Shown: piece after piece, positions 8,909-17,896 of the stretch
Layout: every line of letters starts with the position of its first letter
Numbering within the stretch: the stretch's first letter is position 1
Assembly (NCBI RefSeq): GCF_030412265.1
Contig: NZ_JAUHLN010000001.1
Span: forward strand, 62,001 to 126,000
Direction: 5' to 3'
Origin: Fictibacillus terranigra
GTDB lineage: Bacteria > Bacillota > Bacilli > Bacillales > Fictibacillaceae
Length of the DNA stretch: 64,000 nt
The notes under the pieces: model-generated
Told to the model about the DNA's origin: nothing
What the model saw: only the letters and a program-made list of their open reading frames with translations
Database searches by the model: none
Translations under genes and position numbers: made by a program

Positions 8909-9101
8909 TAAAAAACAGCTATTACAAAATTTATTTTGCCACGATACGGCCTTGTATACTCTCTTGGCTTGATTTACCTGTATAAACAGATGTTTATAAA
9001 AACTATAGAAACCATTTACAACTTCTATAAATGGCTGTAACTCCATTCACATATAGATAGGTTATCGTTGCTTTGAAACTAAGAGAAGTGGAGGTATAGC
9101 G

Positions 9102-10646
9102 TTGAAACATAAATCAATTTTTTCCTCTTGTATCCAGGCATTCATGGTTATATCAGTGATAAGCCTAATGAATCCTGGCTACGAGGCACATGCAGAGGAT
9201 CATTTTTCCAAGCCAAAAATCAAGCATACGGAACAGCTGCAGAAGGGCCTCGCATACACCCATGCTGTTTATGGGGAAAACGATCCAAATCCGGGATATA
9301 TGGTGGATGCTGCCTTTACCAAAACAAAAAAAGAAGCAGATGAGCTTCTGAAAGAACTCATCGGAAAGGGTTATGCCGCATCAATAAAAACGTTGGCCGA
9401 ACGGGCGCAGGATGATCCTTTGCGCGGGAGCCCGCTCGGATATCTTGTTCGTACCGGTCCTTTTCAAAAGGAAACGGAAGCAAAATCAGAGCAAAAGAAG
9501 CTGGTTTCTTCAGGCTATAGTAAAGCGAAGGTCGTGTATCAACCTGAAGATGGAGAAAAGGCTTCCGGGCCATGGACAGTTCGTGTCCTTGAGATATTCC
9601 CTGAAAAATGGACGGGACAAATGATACCTTCCTTAGGGAGCGGCATTGTGCCAGGCAGAGAAAAATTGAGCGGGATGGCTTCAAAAAAGAAAGCCGTTGC
9701 CGGTATTAATGGAGGATACTTTGTCATGGGTCCTCAAGATGGAACCGAAGGCGATTTGGCTGGAGTTTCTGTCATTAATGGGGAGCTGATCAGCGAGGCG
9801 GTAAAGGGAAGAACGAGCCTGCTTATCGGAAAGGACAATAGGTCGGCAATTTCCTCGGTACGTACAAGGTTAACGGTAAAAGGAACGGATGGCATGAAAG
9901 CACAACTGGACGGTTTAAACAGGGATCCAGGACGCATCCGTGGGTGCGGAGGCCTTGGTGATCTTGAGACCACACTGCCTAAACATGATTTTACGTGCAC
10001 AGATAAGGACGAACTGATTCAATATAATTCAATCTTCGGTAAAAAAGCTCCAGAAGGTCCGGGAGCTGAAGCGGTGACGGATCGTACCGGAAAGGTATTG
10101 GCTGTTCATAAATCAAGGGGCAGTGATATTCCGTTCGGAGGCTCTGTTGTTGCAGGAACGGGCAAATCTGCAGCTTGGCTTCTGGAACATGCTGTCACCG
10201 GAAGAAAGCTTCGTATAGAAAAAATGGTGTTTGCTGGTCACAGATACATTCCTGCTTATAAAAAAATGGGCATCATCAATGGAGGCCCTCAATTGTTGAA
10301 GGACGGAAAGATTGATATAGATGCTGCAAAAGAAGGGTTTCATCAGCCCGACGATCCTGAATTCTACTATCGTTTTGGTGAACGGCGGCATCCAAGAACG
10401 ATTGCAGGCATAAAGCCAAATGGGAATGTCCTGCTCGTCACGGTTGATGGAAGAAGCCCTGGATACAGCATCGGAATGAATTTTGATGAAGAAGCTCAAC
10501 TCATGAAATCACTGGGTGCTGTCGATGCTGTAAACTTGGATGGCGGCGGATCGACAGGCATGGTCATCAAAAGCCGGCTCGTTACCGATCCATCCGATGC
10601 AACAGGTGAACGGCCGATTGGTGATGGAATTTTACTCGTCCCTTGA
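9102..10646 (+). CDS. Secreted phosphodiester glycosidase-family protein with N-terminal SPOR-like repeats
   Basis: 514 residues. A signal peptide (about 1-31, ending AHA) is followed by a region with two repeats around GYMVDAAFTKTKKEAD and GYLVRTGPFQKETEAK, which resemble SPOR-type peptidoglycan-binding repeats. The C-terminal part (about 200-514) is a phosphodiester glycosidase (NAGPA, PF09992) domain with AGINGGYF, TIAGI and VNLDGGGSTGM. This domain removes sugar-phosphodiester caps in mammals; bacterial members are mostly uncharacterised. Start: TTG at 9102 with GGAGGT 8 nt upstream. It stands alone, between the efflux operon and a SASP gene, and is probably exported to the cell wall. The exact substrate is unknown. 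Confidence 0.82.
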   Translation: MKHKSIFSSCIQAFMVISVISLMNPGYEAHAEDHFSKPKIKHTEQLQKGLAYTHAVYGENDPNPGYMVDAAFTKTKKEADELLKELIGKGYAASIKTLAERAQDDPLRGSPLGYLVRTGPFQKETEAKSEQKKLVSSGYSKAKVVYQPEDGEKASGPWTVRVLEIFPEKWTGQMIPSLGSGIVPGREKLSGMASKKKAVAGINGGYFVMGPQDGTEGDLAGVSVINGELISEAVKGRTSLLIGKDNRSAISSVRTRLTVKGTDGMKAQLDGLNRDPGRIRGCGGLGDLETTLPKHDFTCTDKDELIQYNSIFGKKAPEGPGAEAVTDRTGKVLAVHKSRGSDIPFGGSVVAGTGKSAAWLLEHAVTGRKLRIEKMVFAGHRYIPAYKKMGIINGGPQLLKDGKIDIDAAKEGFHQPDDPEFYYRFGERRHPRTIAGIKPNGNVLLVTVDGRSPGYSIGMNFDEEAQLMKSLGAVDAVNLDGGGSTGMVIKSRLVTDPSDATGERPIGDGILLVP

Positions 10647-10656
10647 TGTTAATGTT

Positions 10657-10709
10657 AAAAAAAGGCTGGACGCGTGGCAGTTGATTGATTGCCGTGCGCC
10701 AGCCCTTTT
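10657..10709. terminator. Bidirectional terminator
   Basis: Long imperfect stem (AAAGGCTGG...CCAGCCCTTTT) flanked by A and T runs, between the convergent glycosidase and SASP genes. Confidence 0.82.
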
Positions 10710-10986
10710 AATGCTGTTTATTAAGATGCTGCTTCGCCTGCCGGATCAGCTCACTGACCATCCGGCCACCGATCTGTCCGCCAACGGTTCCTGTCTGTTT
10801 GGCGGTAAGCTGGCCGTTATAATCCTTCTGAAGAGGAACATTAACATCCTTCGCCACCTCAAACTTAACGTTGTCAGGCTTTGACGGGTCCACCTGATAG
10901 CCCACCTCTCTCATCACCTGGGCCTTTAATTGATCAAGTGCTTCCCTCGCTTCTGGCACTAGCGGCCTTCGACTTCTTCTACCCAT
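10708..10986 (-). CDS. Alpha/beta-type small acid-soluble spore protein
   Basis: 92 residues. The C-terminal half, NGQLTAKQTGTVGGQIGGRM followed by VSELIRQA, and the N-terminal EAREALDQLKAQVMREVG match the two conserved regions of alpha/beta-type SASP, which coat spore DNA and protect it from UV and heat. A GGAGG RBS precedes the ATG. It is slightly longer than the major SASPs (about 70 residues) because of an N-terminal arginine-rich stretch (MGRRSRRP) and a middle insert, so it may be a minor SASP. It should be expressed in the forespore; no clear SigG promoter was assigned. Confidence 0.88.
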   Translation of the reverse strand: MGRRSRRPLVPEAREALDQLKAQVMREVGYQVDPSKPDNVKFEVAKDVNVPLQKDYNGQLTAKQTGTVGGQIGGRMVSELIRQAKQHLNKQH

Positions 10987-11277
10987 TATTTTCCCTCCGT
11001 TTTCGTCGTTCTTACAGTTAGGTTGCCCATTAAGTGCAAGTTAAACCGCTGGAAGGGAGGGCAGGGAGAAGGTTCGATATGTTATTGGGCTGCGGGGAAG
11101 AGGTTCCTTGCGAAAACGGATGGTTTATTTGCGGTGATCACTTGTAAAACACATCATTTTCATAAAACAGCACTTCAGCTTTTCAAACTGAGCATTATTT
11201 TTTTATTAAGTGCCATACTTGTTTTATGATAGGAAGAATAGAACATTAAGACTTTCAAAAGAATGGGAGTGAGGTCT

Positions 11278-12252
11278 TTGAATACTCAGCATAACAATCA
11301 GCAGCTTGCGACTTTTGCGGGAGGGTGTTTCTGGTGCATGGTTTCCCCGTTTGAAGAAATGCCGGGGATCCTAAGTGTGGTATCCGGCTATACCGGCGGG
11401 CATACGGAAAATCCGACCTATGAGGAAGTGTGTTCTGATACAACAGGGCACTATGAAGCGGTGCAAATTACATTTGATCCTGAATTGTTTTCGTATAAAA
11501 AATTATTGCAGCTTTTCTGGCAGCAAATCGATCCGACGGATCCTGGCGGACAATTTTATGATCGCGGCGATTCATACCGCACCGCTATTTTTTATCATAA
11601 TGAAGAGCAAAAAGAATGGGCAGAGGCTTCTAAACAGGAGTTAGCCGAAAGCGGACGCTTTCAGAAACCCATTGTTACGGAGATTCTGCCAGCCTCTGTG
11701 TTTTATCCAGCTGAAGAGTACCATCAGGATTATCATAAGAAAAATCCGGCTCATTACAAGCGCTATCGTACCGGATCTGGCCGTGAGGATTTCATTACCA
11801 GCCATTGGCAGTCCAAGCCTCACAAGAATGAGCTGAAGCAAAGGTTAACACCGATCCAATATGAAGTCACACAAAATGACGCAACAGAGCCGCCGTTTCA
11901 AAATCCGTTCTGGGATCATAAAGAAGAAGGCATCTATGTTGATATTGTTTCTGGAGAGCCTCTGTTCAGTTCTCTTGACAAATTTGATTCCAGCTGCGGA
12001 TGGCCGAGCTTTACGAAGCCCGTACGCCAAGCGGGAGTCAAGGAGAAGACGGATTTGAGCCACTTCATGGTTCGTACGGAAGTGAGAAGCAGCGGTGCCG
12101 ACTCTCATCTTGGCCATGTGTTTAATGATGGCCCCAAAGAGGCAGGCGGACTGCGCTACTGCATCAATTCTGCGGCATTACGGTTTGTTCCAATAGAAGA
12201 CCTTGAAAAAGAAGGTTATGGCGAGTACTGTGCCCTTTTTGAAAAAAAGTAA
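11278..12252 (+). CDS. msrAB: Bifunctional peptide methionine sulfoxide reductase MsrA-MsrB
   Basis: Fusion of both methionine sulfoxide reductases, which repair the S and R forms of oxidised methionine in proteins. MsrA (about residues 8-165) has the active site GCFWC. MsrB (about 180-320) has [15 protein letters not shown] and the catalytic cysteine in RYCINS. The MsrB part has IVSGEP where zinc-type enzymes have a CxxC, so it is the non-zinc form. Start: a longer frame begins at the ATG at 11263, which has no RBS; the TTG at 11278 follows GGGAGTGAGG and is preferred. No partner gene is adjacent. Confidence 0.93.
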   Translation: MNTQHNNQQLATFAGGCFWCMVSPFEEMPGILSVVSGYTGGHTENPTYEEVCSDTTGHYEAVQITFDPELFSYKKLLQLFWQQIDPTDPGGQFYDRGDSYRTAIFYHNEEQKEWAEASKQELAESGRFQKPIVTEILPASVFYPAEEYHQDYHKKNPAHYKRYRTGSGREDFITSHWQSKPHKNELKQRLTPIQYEVTQNDATEPPFQNPFWDHKEEGIYVDIVSGEPLFSSLDKFDSSCGWPSFTKPVRQAGVKEKTDLSHFMVRTEVRSSGADSHLGHVFNDGPKEAGGLRYCINSAALRFVPIEDLEKEGYGEYCALFEKK

Positions 12253-12266
12253 ATGAAGCCATATAG

Positions 12267-12293
12267 AACAGGCGGCCACACTGCCTGTTTTCT
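12267..12293 (+). terminator. Terminator of msrAB
   Basis: AACAGGC-N9-GCCTGTT stem followed by TTCTTTT. Confidence 0.75.
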
Positions 12294-12357
12294 TTTGTTC
12301 TTTTAGGTTTTGGGGAAGCCTAGGAAGACGCATGTGTTCAGATAGGAGGGTGAATGT

Positions 12358-13404
12358 GTGAGTCACGATTATCATAATACGGAAAAACGGAAAAACGAGC
12401 ACATTGAAATTGCCTTAAACAAGGATGTCACTGGAAATAACATAACCACCGGCTTTGAGAACTACAGATTTAAGCATAATGCACTTCCCGAAATCAACTT
12501 CACCGACATCGACCTGAGTTCTGTTTTTCTGGGAAAACCGATAAAGGCACCCTTTTTGATCAGTTCGATGACAGGCGGAACAATGCAAGCGTATGAAATC
12601 AATAAAGCGCTCGCTCTGGCTGCAGAGGCACATGGCTGGGCCATCGGTTTAGGGTCAATGCGGGCAGCGATCGAGAACGAGGGCACCGCATACTCATTTC
12701 GGATCCGAAAATATGCTCCCTCAGCACCGATCATCGCTAACCTCGGAGCCGTTCAGCTGAATTATGGATATGGAATAAAAGAATGCAGGAGAGCGGTGGA
12801 GATTGCAGAGGCAGACGGGCTTGTCCTGCACCTTAACGGCTTGCAGGAAATATTCCAGCCGGAAGGAGACGTCAATTTCTCGAACCTATTGAAAAAAATT
12901 GAAGACGCAGCGAAAAACATGCCTGTCCCCCTTGGTGTGAAAGAAGTTGGAATGGGCATCGACAGAGAAACCGCCCAAAAATTAATCGATGCAGGCGTGC
13001 AGTTTATTGATGTTGCAGGAGCGGGAGGAACCTCGTGGATACAAGTGGAAAAGTATCGATCGAAGGACCGGATGAGAGAGCGGGCTGCAGAGGCTTTTCA
13101 GGATTGGGGATATTCAACGGCAGAAGCTCTCCTTGATGTTAGAAATTATTCAGCAGATGTTCCCTTAATCGCAAGCGGCGGGCTGAATAACGGCGTTGAT
13201 GCTGCAAAAGCACTGTCACTTGGGGCAAACCTGGCGGGATTCGGACGCACCCTATTACGTGAAGCTGTCGACGATGAACAAGCTATACACTTGAGGCTGA
13301 ACCAGATTGAGTTTGAGCTGCGTACGGCTATGTTTGGGATTGGGGCGGTATCGCTGGCCGAACTCGCATCAACCACACGCTTAAAAAAGACCATCATCGG
13401 ATGA
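12358..13404 (+). CDS. fni: Type 2 isopentenyl-diphosphate delta-isomerase
   Basis: FMN- and NADPH-dependent interconversion of IPP and DMAPP, the building blocks of isoprenoids (menaquinone, undecaprenyl phosphate). 348 residues with the type 2 signatures RKNEHIEIAL, SSMTGGT, GLGSMRAAIE, VAGAGGTSW and IASGGLNNG (FMN phosphate binding). Start GTG at 12358 after AGGAGGG. It is convergent with, and overlaps by 11 nt, the next gene on the minus strand. Confidence 0.95.
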   Translation: MSHDYHNTEKRKNEHIEIALNKDVTGNNITTGFENYRFKHNALPEINFTDIDLSSVFLGKPIKAPFLISSMTGGTMQAYEINKALALAAEAHGWAIGLGSMRAAIENEGTAYSFRIRKYAPSAPIIANLGAVQLNYGYGIKECRRAVEIAEADGLVLHLNGLQEIFQPEGDVNFSNLLKKIEDAAKNMPVPLGVKEVGMGIDRETAQKLIDAGVQFIDVAGAGGTSWIQVEKYRSKDRMRERAAEAFQDWGYSTAEALLDVRNYSADVPLIASGGLNNGVDAAKALSLGANLAGFGRTLLREAVDDEQAIHLRLNQIEFELRTAMFGIGAVSLAELASTTRLKKTIIG

Positions 13405-13993
13405 GCACTTCTGGTTTGAGGATAGCTGCTATCGTGTTATAGGGAATCGTAAACTCCGGAATTCCCACGTAGTAAGGTGTATATTCATAGCTTTGATAAT
13501 AGATGACGAGGCCTGATTTGGTTAAATAAAAGCCATCCGTGTCTTTTACACTTTGATACGGCTGAATAAGGGGAAACTGATATTCTTTAAACTGTTTTTT
13601 GATGAGAGGGCTAATTCTGGTCTTATAATAGCTTCCTTTCTTAAACAGATCTCCCAGCTCATAAATCACACCGGTTTTGACGTTCATCGTAATGGACGCT
13701 TGGAGTGTCAGCCCGTGGGCCGCATTTGTCCAGTAAGCATAATTGGTGAACACAATACTCAGCCATTCGTCTTGATTGAGCTTCACCTCAAATAAACCAG
13801 ACATCTCCTCTAAATCCTTGCGTTTGATTCCATTCTCAGCCATAAGGCTGAATACCTTATCCTCTATAGCTTTGTTCAGCTTAATCTGCGTCTCGGTTTC
13901 GGAGAGCCCTATGATTTGCGGATATTGCACCGTCGCTTTTTTCTTTTGGTATTGCTGAATCAACAGATTCGTATAGGATCGGGCATCATTCAA
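13394..13993 (-). CDS. DUF3298/DUF4163 (PdaC/RsiV-like) domain protein
   Basis: 199 residues with the fold seen at the C-terminus of PdaC and RsiV: VQYPQIIGL near residue 22, YWTNAAHGLTLQASITMNVKTGVIYEL in the middle and GIPEFTIPYNTI at the end. In those proteins the domain lies outside the membrane, and in RsiV it binds lysozyme. Here there is no signal peptide or membrane helix, so it may be cytoplasmic or exported in another way. Start: TTG at 13993 after GAGGTGAG. It has no operon partner and its 3' end overlaps fni. The function is not known. Confidence 0.72.
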   Translation of the reverse strand: MNDARSYTNLLIQQYQKKKATVQYPQIIGLSETETQIKLNKAIEDKVFSLMAENGIKRKDLEEMSGLFEVKLNQDEWLSIVFTNYAYWTNAAHGLTLQASITMNVKTGVIYELGDLFKKGSYYKTRISPLIKKQFKEYQFPLIQPYQSVKDTDGFYLTKSGLVIYYQSYEYTPYYVGIPEFTIPYNTIAAILKPEVLIR

Positions 13994-14298
13994 AGGTACT
14001 CACCTCATACTTGTTGGTATTTAAAGATGGCCGGGATGCATACCCGTACAGTTCAATGTATACATCGTTCGCATAAAAGGTGATTAGAAGCTGTAAGAGA
14101 GGAAACCCCAGAACCAATTTGAGCCTGCTTAACCTGTAGGTCATCATCATAAAGAGATTTTTATGGATGCCAAAAAATATGCTTTTAATGCTGGCGGATA
14201 GGGAACATTCAAGCAGACGTAAAAAACAGGTATTTTCTTCTTTTTATCGAACCCTAATGGAGGGAGAGCGAATCAATGGAAAGCTTGGCGGTGAAAAA

Positions 14299-15135
14299 AT
14301 GGAGCTGGAGCAATTCAGGGAAATCAAAGACTTTTACAGGAGTACTGAGGCTTTTTTGATGCAGCATGAAGCAGCGGCGGAATGGATGACGTCCAGCTGC
14401 CTTGCTCAACTTGAGATCAAAGCATCAAGGAACAACCCGCCTTTTTTATGCTGTATTCGAAAGGGCGGCGAAGTGATATTTGCGGCTTTTATGAACCCGC
14501 CGCGCCCTTTGTTCATTTTTGGCAAAGAAGAGGCACTTGCCCTGCTGATCCATAAAATGATCGAGCAGGATTGGGGAATTTCAAAGCTTATTGCACCATC
14601 AAATCTTGGACGTGCTTTTGCTGAAATATGGCTGAGAGAGACCGGGAGCACGCACCGTGTTTCCATGGGAATGAAGCTGTACCGGTTGAAGCAGATCACT
14701 GATTTTACCCCCTCGCTCGGAAGAATGCGTCAGGCAGATCGTGAAGACAGTGTACTGGCAGGAAGATGGCTGTATGAAATGGCCAGCGAGACCCGTGCCC
14801 TGATGACGGAGAGGGAAGCGCTGGAGGACGCGCGGCAAAAGATTCAGGATAAGAGAATCTATTTTTGGGAGTGCGGCCAGCCAGTCAGTATGGCGGCGGT
14901 TACAAGGCCAACGCCGCAAGGGATGACGGTCAATATGGTATATACTCCGCCAGAACATCGGAGGAAAGGGTTTGCCAAATCCTGTGTGGCTGATCTTAGC
15001 AGGAAGATCCTGCAATCAGGCAAAAAGTTCTGTACGATCTACACCGATGAAACGAACTCCTCTTCAAATAAAATTTACCGTGAAATCGGCTATGAGGAGA
15101 TAGGGGGATATTCGGAGCTGTCTTTTAATCAGTGA
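14299..15135 (+). CDS. GNAT-family N-acetyltransferase (two-domain)
   Basis: About 278 residues. The C-terminal half has the acetyl-CoA site: VNMVYTPPEHRRKGFAKSC (motif A, R/Q-x-x-G-x-G/A type) and IYTDETNSSSNKIYREIGYE (motif B). The N-terminal half is a second, degenerate GNAT-like fold. A longer open frame begins at 14167, but no RBS supports it; the ATG at 14299 (MELEQFREIKDF) matches the usual start of this family, though its RBS (GGCGGTGA) is weak. It ends 17 nt before a second acetyltransferase gene. The substrate is unknown. Confidence 0.8.
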   Translation: MELEQFREIKDFYRSTEAFLMQHEAAAEWMTSSCLAQLEIKASRNNPPFLCCIRKGGEVIFAAFMNPPRPLFIFGKEEALALLIHKMIEQDWGISKLIAPSNLGRAFAEIWLRETGSTHRVSMGMKLYRLKQITDFTPSLGRMRQADREDSVLAGRWLYEMASETRALMTEREALEDARQKIQDKRIYFWECGQPVSMAAVTRPTPQGMTVNMVYTPPEHRRKGFAKSCVADLSRKILQSGKKFCTIYTDETNSSSNKIYREIGYEEIGGYSELSFNQ

Positions 15136-15152
15136 TGAAAAGGAGAATGGAA

Positions 15153-15596
15153 ATGTCAGTACATATTCGAACGGCGAAACAGGAAGATGCAGCACAGCTG
15201 CGCATACTCATGCTGGAGTATATCGTCGATTTCTACAAAAGCCCTAAGCCAGAAGACCGAAAGCTGGATGAGCTGATCTGCGTGCTTTTAAAAAGAGAGA
15301 GAGGGATTCAGTTTGTCGCAGAACAAGAGGGAGAGCTTAAAGGCTTTGCCACCCTCTATTTTACATACAGTACGACAAGAGCTGCCGAGATCACCGTGAT
15401 GAACGATTTGTATGTGGCAGAGGACAGCCGGGGCACAACTGCAGCTCAAGGGCTGTTTCATGCCTGTAAAGCATATACCGAACAGAACGGTTACGCGTCG
15501 ATGCTTTGGGAAACGGCCGAGGACAACAGAAGGGCACAGCGCTTTTACGAGAAAATGGGCGGTAAGCGAGGAAACTTCCTTACCTATTCGATCTAA
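15153..15596 (+). CDS. GNAT-family N-acetyltransferase
   Basis: 147 residues, single domain. VMNDLYVAEDSRGTTAAQGL forms the acetyl-CoA-binding motif A, and ETAEDNRRAQRFYEKMGGKRG the C-terminal motif B. Start: several in-frame codons exist from 15132; the ATG at 15153 is 8 nt after AAAGGAG. It is probably cotranscribed with the preceding acetyltransferase, and a terminator follows. The substrate is unknown. Confidence 0.85.
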   Translation: MSVHIRTAKQEDAAQLRILMLEYIVDFYKSPKPEDRKLDELICVLLKRERGIQFVAEQEGELKGFATLYFTYSTTRAAEITVMNDLYVAEDSRGTTAAQGLFHACKAYTEQNGYASMLWETAEDNRRAQRFYEKMGGKRGNFLTYSI

Positions 15597-15611
15597 CTTT
15601 TAGCGAACAGT

Positions 15612-15643
15612 ACCTCCTTCTATTTTCAGAATGAGGTTTTTTT
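15612..15643 (+). terminator. Terminator of the acetyltransferase pair
   Basis: ACCTCCTTCT paired imperfectly with AGAATGAGGT, then seven T residues. Confidence 0.8.
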
Positions 15644-15689
15644 GATTGGGACACAATGCTCTTATGAGATTCGTAAAAGGAGAATTGCC

Positions 15690-16658
15690 ATGGAGTCGTT
15701 CGCGAAGCCAAAGCTGGTCGTCAGCCAGTGTATAGAATTTGATCATTGCCGTTATAATGGGGATTTGATCCATCATCCAACGATCCGCAAATTAATGAAC
15801 CATGTGGATTTCCTGCCGGTTTGTCCAGAGGTCGAGATCGGCCTTGGAACACCGAGAGAAACGATCAGGATCGTCCTTCAGAATGGTGAGCAGCGTCTCG
15901 TGCAGCCGAAAACGAACAGAGATGTAACCGGCGACATGGAGAAGTTCTCAGTTGACTATCTGCATTCACTTCCGCACATCGATGGCTTTATTTTAAAAAG
16001 CAGATCCCCTTCCTGTGGGCTAAAGGAGGTAAAGCTGTACACCTCAACAGAAAAGGGGCCGGCAATTGGTTCAAGCAGCGGTCTTTTTGGCGGTAAAGTG
16101 CTGAAGATCTATCCTCATTTAGCGGTCGAGGATGAAGGGCGCCTTAATAACTTTCTCATCAGAGAGCGTTTCTTCACCAAAATTTTTTTACTGGCTGCAT
16201 ACAGGGAACTGAAAAGAGAAAGATCAGTACAGAAGCTCACGGACTTTCATAATAAAAATAAATACTTGTTCCTTGCCTACAGCCGGCCGACGCAAAAATT
16301 GCTCACACGTATATTAAAGAATAAAGAGAATTACCCTGCTGATGTACTATTCATGCTGTATGAAAAAGCGCTTCGCCGTCTGTTTTTAAGAACCGCACGC
16401 TATGATTCCAGCATTAATGCAGCAAAGGAAATGGCAAAAGCCTTTGACAAGGATCTGAACGAAAAAGAAAAGTTATACTTTCTGGAGCTCACAGAAAAAG
16501 TAGCGGAAAAAAAAGAGCCGTTTTCCAGTGTAATGGCACTGCTCAAGTCCTGGGCCTGCCGATTCGATGATGAAGAGCTGCTTCGGCAAAGCTGGTTTGA
16601 GCCGTATCCCGGAGACTTGCTCGAAATATCGGATTCTGGAAAAGGAAGAGATTATTAA
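15690..16658 (+). CDS. DUF523 (TudS-like) plus DUF1722 (YbgA-like) protein
   Basis: 322 residues. The N-terminal DUF523 domain (about 1-150) contains VSQCIEFDHCRYNG and KSRSPSCGL, the three cysteines that bind an iron-sulfur cluster in thiouracil desulfurases of this family. The C-terminal DUF1722 domain (about 180-300, FHNKNKYLFLAYS) is the E. coli YbgA-like region. The two domains are often fused; the role of the fusion is not established, and thiopyrimidine detoxification or a redox function is only inference. Start at 15690 after AAAGGAG; an in-frame upstream ATG at 15642 has no RBS. A Crp-type regulator gene follows after 75 nt. Confidence 0.85.
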   Translation: MESFAKPKLVVSQCIEFDHCRYNGDLIHHPTIRKLMNHVDFLPVCPEVEIGLGTPRETIRIVLQNGEQRLVQPKTNRDVTGDMEKFSVDYLHSLPHIDGFILKSRSPSCGLKEVKLYTSTEKGPAIGSSSGLFGGKVLKIYPHLAVEDEGRLNNFLIRERFFTKIFLLAAYRELKRERSVQKLTDFHNKNKYLFLAYSRPTQKLLTRILKNKENYPADVLFMLYEKALRRLFLRTARYDSSINAAKEMAKAFDKDLNEKEKLYFLELTEKVAEKKEPFSSVMALLKSWACRFDDEELLRQSWFEPYPGDLLEISDSGKGRDY

Positions 16659-16733
16659 TCATTGTGTCAGCTTTTTTCAACCTTTGTCGTCATGTTATAG
16701 TGGAGTGAGACTTGTGCAAAGAGGTGGAACACC

Positions 16734-17228
16734 GTGTTTTTACATAAAGGGGAAGTATTGTTTCGTCAGGGAGAAAGCGGTCCGCTCTATGAACTTAAGA
16801 GCGGGCTTCTTAAAGTCGTTCGAGTGCATGAAGATGGAACCGGTTCTCCGCTGAATTTAATTGTGCCGGGTGAAGTCATCCCGCACCATTCGCTGATCAG
16901 CCAAAAGGATTATCATGGAACTGCTGTTGCCCTGCTTCCTGCAGAAGTAAAAGTTATCCCTGAAAAAGAATGGTACGGCGATCTCTCAGAGAACCCGGAA
17001 AAATACAGAGAGGTAGCGCTGCTTCTGCAGACCAAACTGCGGATGATGCAGCAGCGCATCGACCAGCTGACCGCTGTTGCCACAAAAGACCGAGTGGTTC
17101 TGCTGCAAAACTGGTTTCGTCAATATTTTCCTGATATGTCGGTGAAAGACGTGCTGACACAGGAAGAGATCGGCCAGTTTGTCGGCCTTCGGCGTGAAAC
17201 AGTCAATCGAGTGCTTCGTCATCTGTAA
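16734..17228 (+). CDS. Crp/Fnr-family transcriptional regulator, short form
   Basis: 164 residues, against about 220-230 in most members. A cyclic-nucleotide-binding-like barrel (about 3-80, KGEVLFRQGE) joins by a helix to a C-terminal helix-turn-helix (about 140-164, LTQEEIGQFVGLRRETVNRVL). The recognition helix has the R-E-x-x-x-R pattern that in Crp and Fnr contacts the TGTGA half-site. There are no cysteines at all, so an Fnr-type iron-sulfur sensor is excluded. The protein stops right after the recognition helix, so the wing is very short. Start GTG at 16734 with AGAGGTGG upstream. A perfect TGTGA-N6-TCACA site lies 49 nt after the stop. Confidence 0.85.
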   Translation: MFLHKGEVLFRQGESGPLYELKSGLLKVVRVHEDGTGSPLNLIVPGEVIPHHSLISQKDYHGTAVALLPAEVKVIPEKEWYGDLSENPEKYREVALLLQTKLRMMQQRIDQLTAVATKDRVVLLQNWFRQYFPDMSVKDVLTQEEIGQFVGLRRETVNRVLRHL

Positions 17229-17276
17229 GTTTGCCATTTATGGGATATTTCACATAATGTTTTTCCTATATTTTCT

Positions 17277-17292
17277 TGTGAGCTGGCTCACA
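17277..17292. promoter_or_regulatory. Perfect Crp-type operator palindrome
   Basis: TGTGAGC-TG-GCTCACA, a 16-bp perfect palindrome of the TGTGA-N6-TCACA class. It is 38 nt before the start codon of the secreted protein gene at 17331 and just after the gene for a Crp-type regulator. A TATATT -10-like element sits at 17267-17272. Confidence 0.72.
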
Positions 17293-17330
17293 CTAATGAT
17301 GTATCACCAATCAAAGGAGGAATAAACAAC

Positions 17331-17831
17331 ATGAAACGTGTGATGATTTTAGCCAAATCCCTCTGTCTGAGCATCGTGCTGTTCTCGGGAGTACATGCCA
17401 GCGCAGAAGGAAACACCGGCAATCAGCCAAAACAGCACATGCATAGAAATCACATGTGGAAAGAGCTTGCCCCATATAAAGACAAACTTCATGAGAAAAA
17501 CCGGCTCAAAATACAGTACTACGAACTAAAGCAGGAAGCACTGTTAAAAAAAGATACAATCCTCAGACTGCACTCTGAGGGTGCCTGGCATCAAAATCCG
17601 AAAATGCAGGTGCACCATCAGAAGATGAAAAAGATCTGCCGAGAGATGAAGGGTCTTCGGGATAAGGCCAAGGCGGAAAAGAAAAATCTAAAGGCAGCAA
17701 TGAAAGCGAAAGACAAAGTAAAAATCGAGACCCACTTTGATCAGATGCTCCTTATTCAAAAGCAGGTCAATCAAAAGCTTGGCGAAAGAAATGCAGTGCT
17801 GGACTCCATGATTAAAGAAATAAAAAAATAA
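17331..17831 (+). CDS. Secreted, basic, helical protein of unknown function
   Basis: 166 residues. Signal peptide about 1-25 (cleavage after ASA). The mature protein is nearly all helix-forming, strongly basic (many Lys/Arg/His) and has a His/Met-rich N-terminal part (KQHMHRNHMWK), followed by long amphipathic helices suited to coiled coil. I do not recognise the family; the layout recalls small envelope-stress chaperones such as Spy or CpxP, but their LTxxQ motifs are not seen. RBS AAAGGAGG, 10 nt before the ATG. Its upstream region carries the Crp-type palindrome, so it may be a target of the neighbouring regulator. Confidence 0.75.
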   Translation: MKRVMILAKSLCLSIVLFSGVHASAEGNTGNQPKQHMHRNHMWKELAPYKDKLHEKNRLKIQYYELKQEALLKKDTILRLHSEGAWHQNPKMQVHHQKMKKICREMKGLRDKAKAEKKNLKAAMKAKDKVKIETHFDQMLLIQKQVNQKLGERNAVLDSMIKEIKK

Positions 17832-17840
17832 GCACCCAAT

Positions 17841-17870
17841 GAGACAGGGGAATTTCCTGTCTCTTGTTGT
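17841..17870 (+). terminator. Terminator-like hairpin
   Basis: GAGACAGG-N7-CCTGTCTC stem followed by TTGTTGT, a weak U tract. Confidence 0.65.
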
Positions 17871-17896
17871 ATGGTAGAGGTAAAAAGGGAGAAGGT

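Noticed and set aside
9013-9036. Inverted repeat CCATTTA-N9-TAAATGG before the phosphodiester glycosidase gene
   Set aside because: A perfect 7-bp repeat in AT-rich DNA without a clear promoter relation; not strong enough to call an operator.
11023-11229. 68-codon plus-strand frame before msrAB
   Set aside because: No RBS, no recognisable motif and poor composition; it overlaps the likely msrAB promoter region.
16734-17228. Fnr oxygen sensor
   Set aside because: The protein has no cysteine, so it cannot hold an Fnr-type iron-sulfur cluster.
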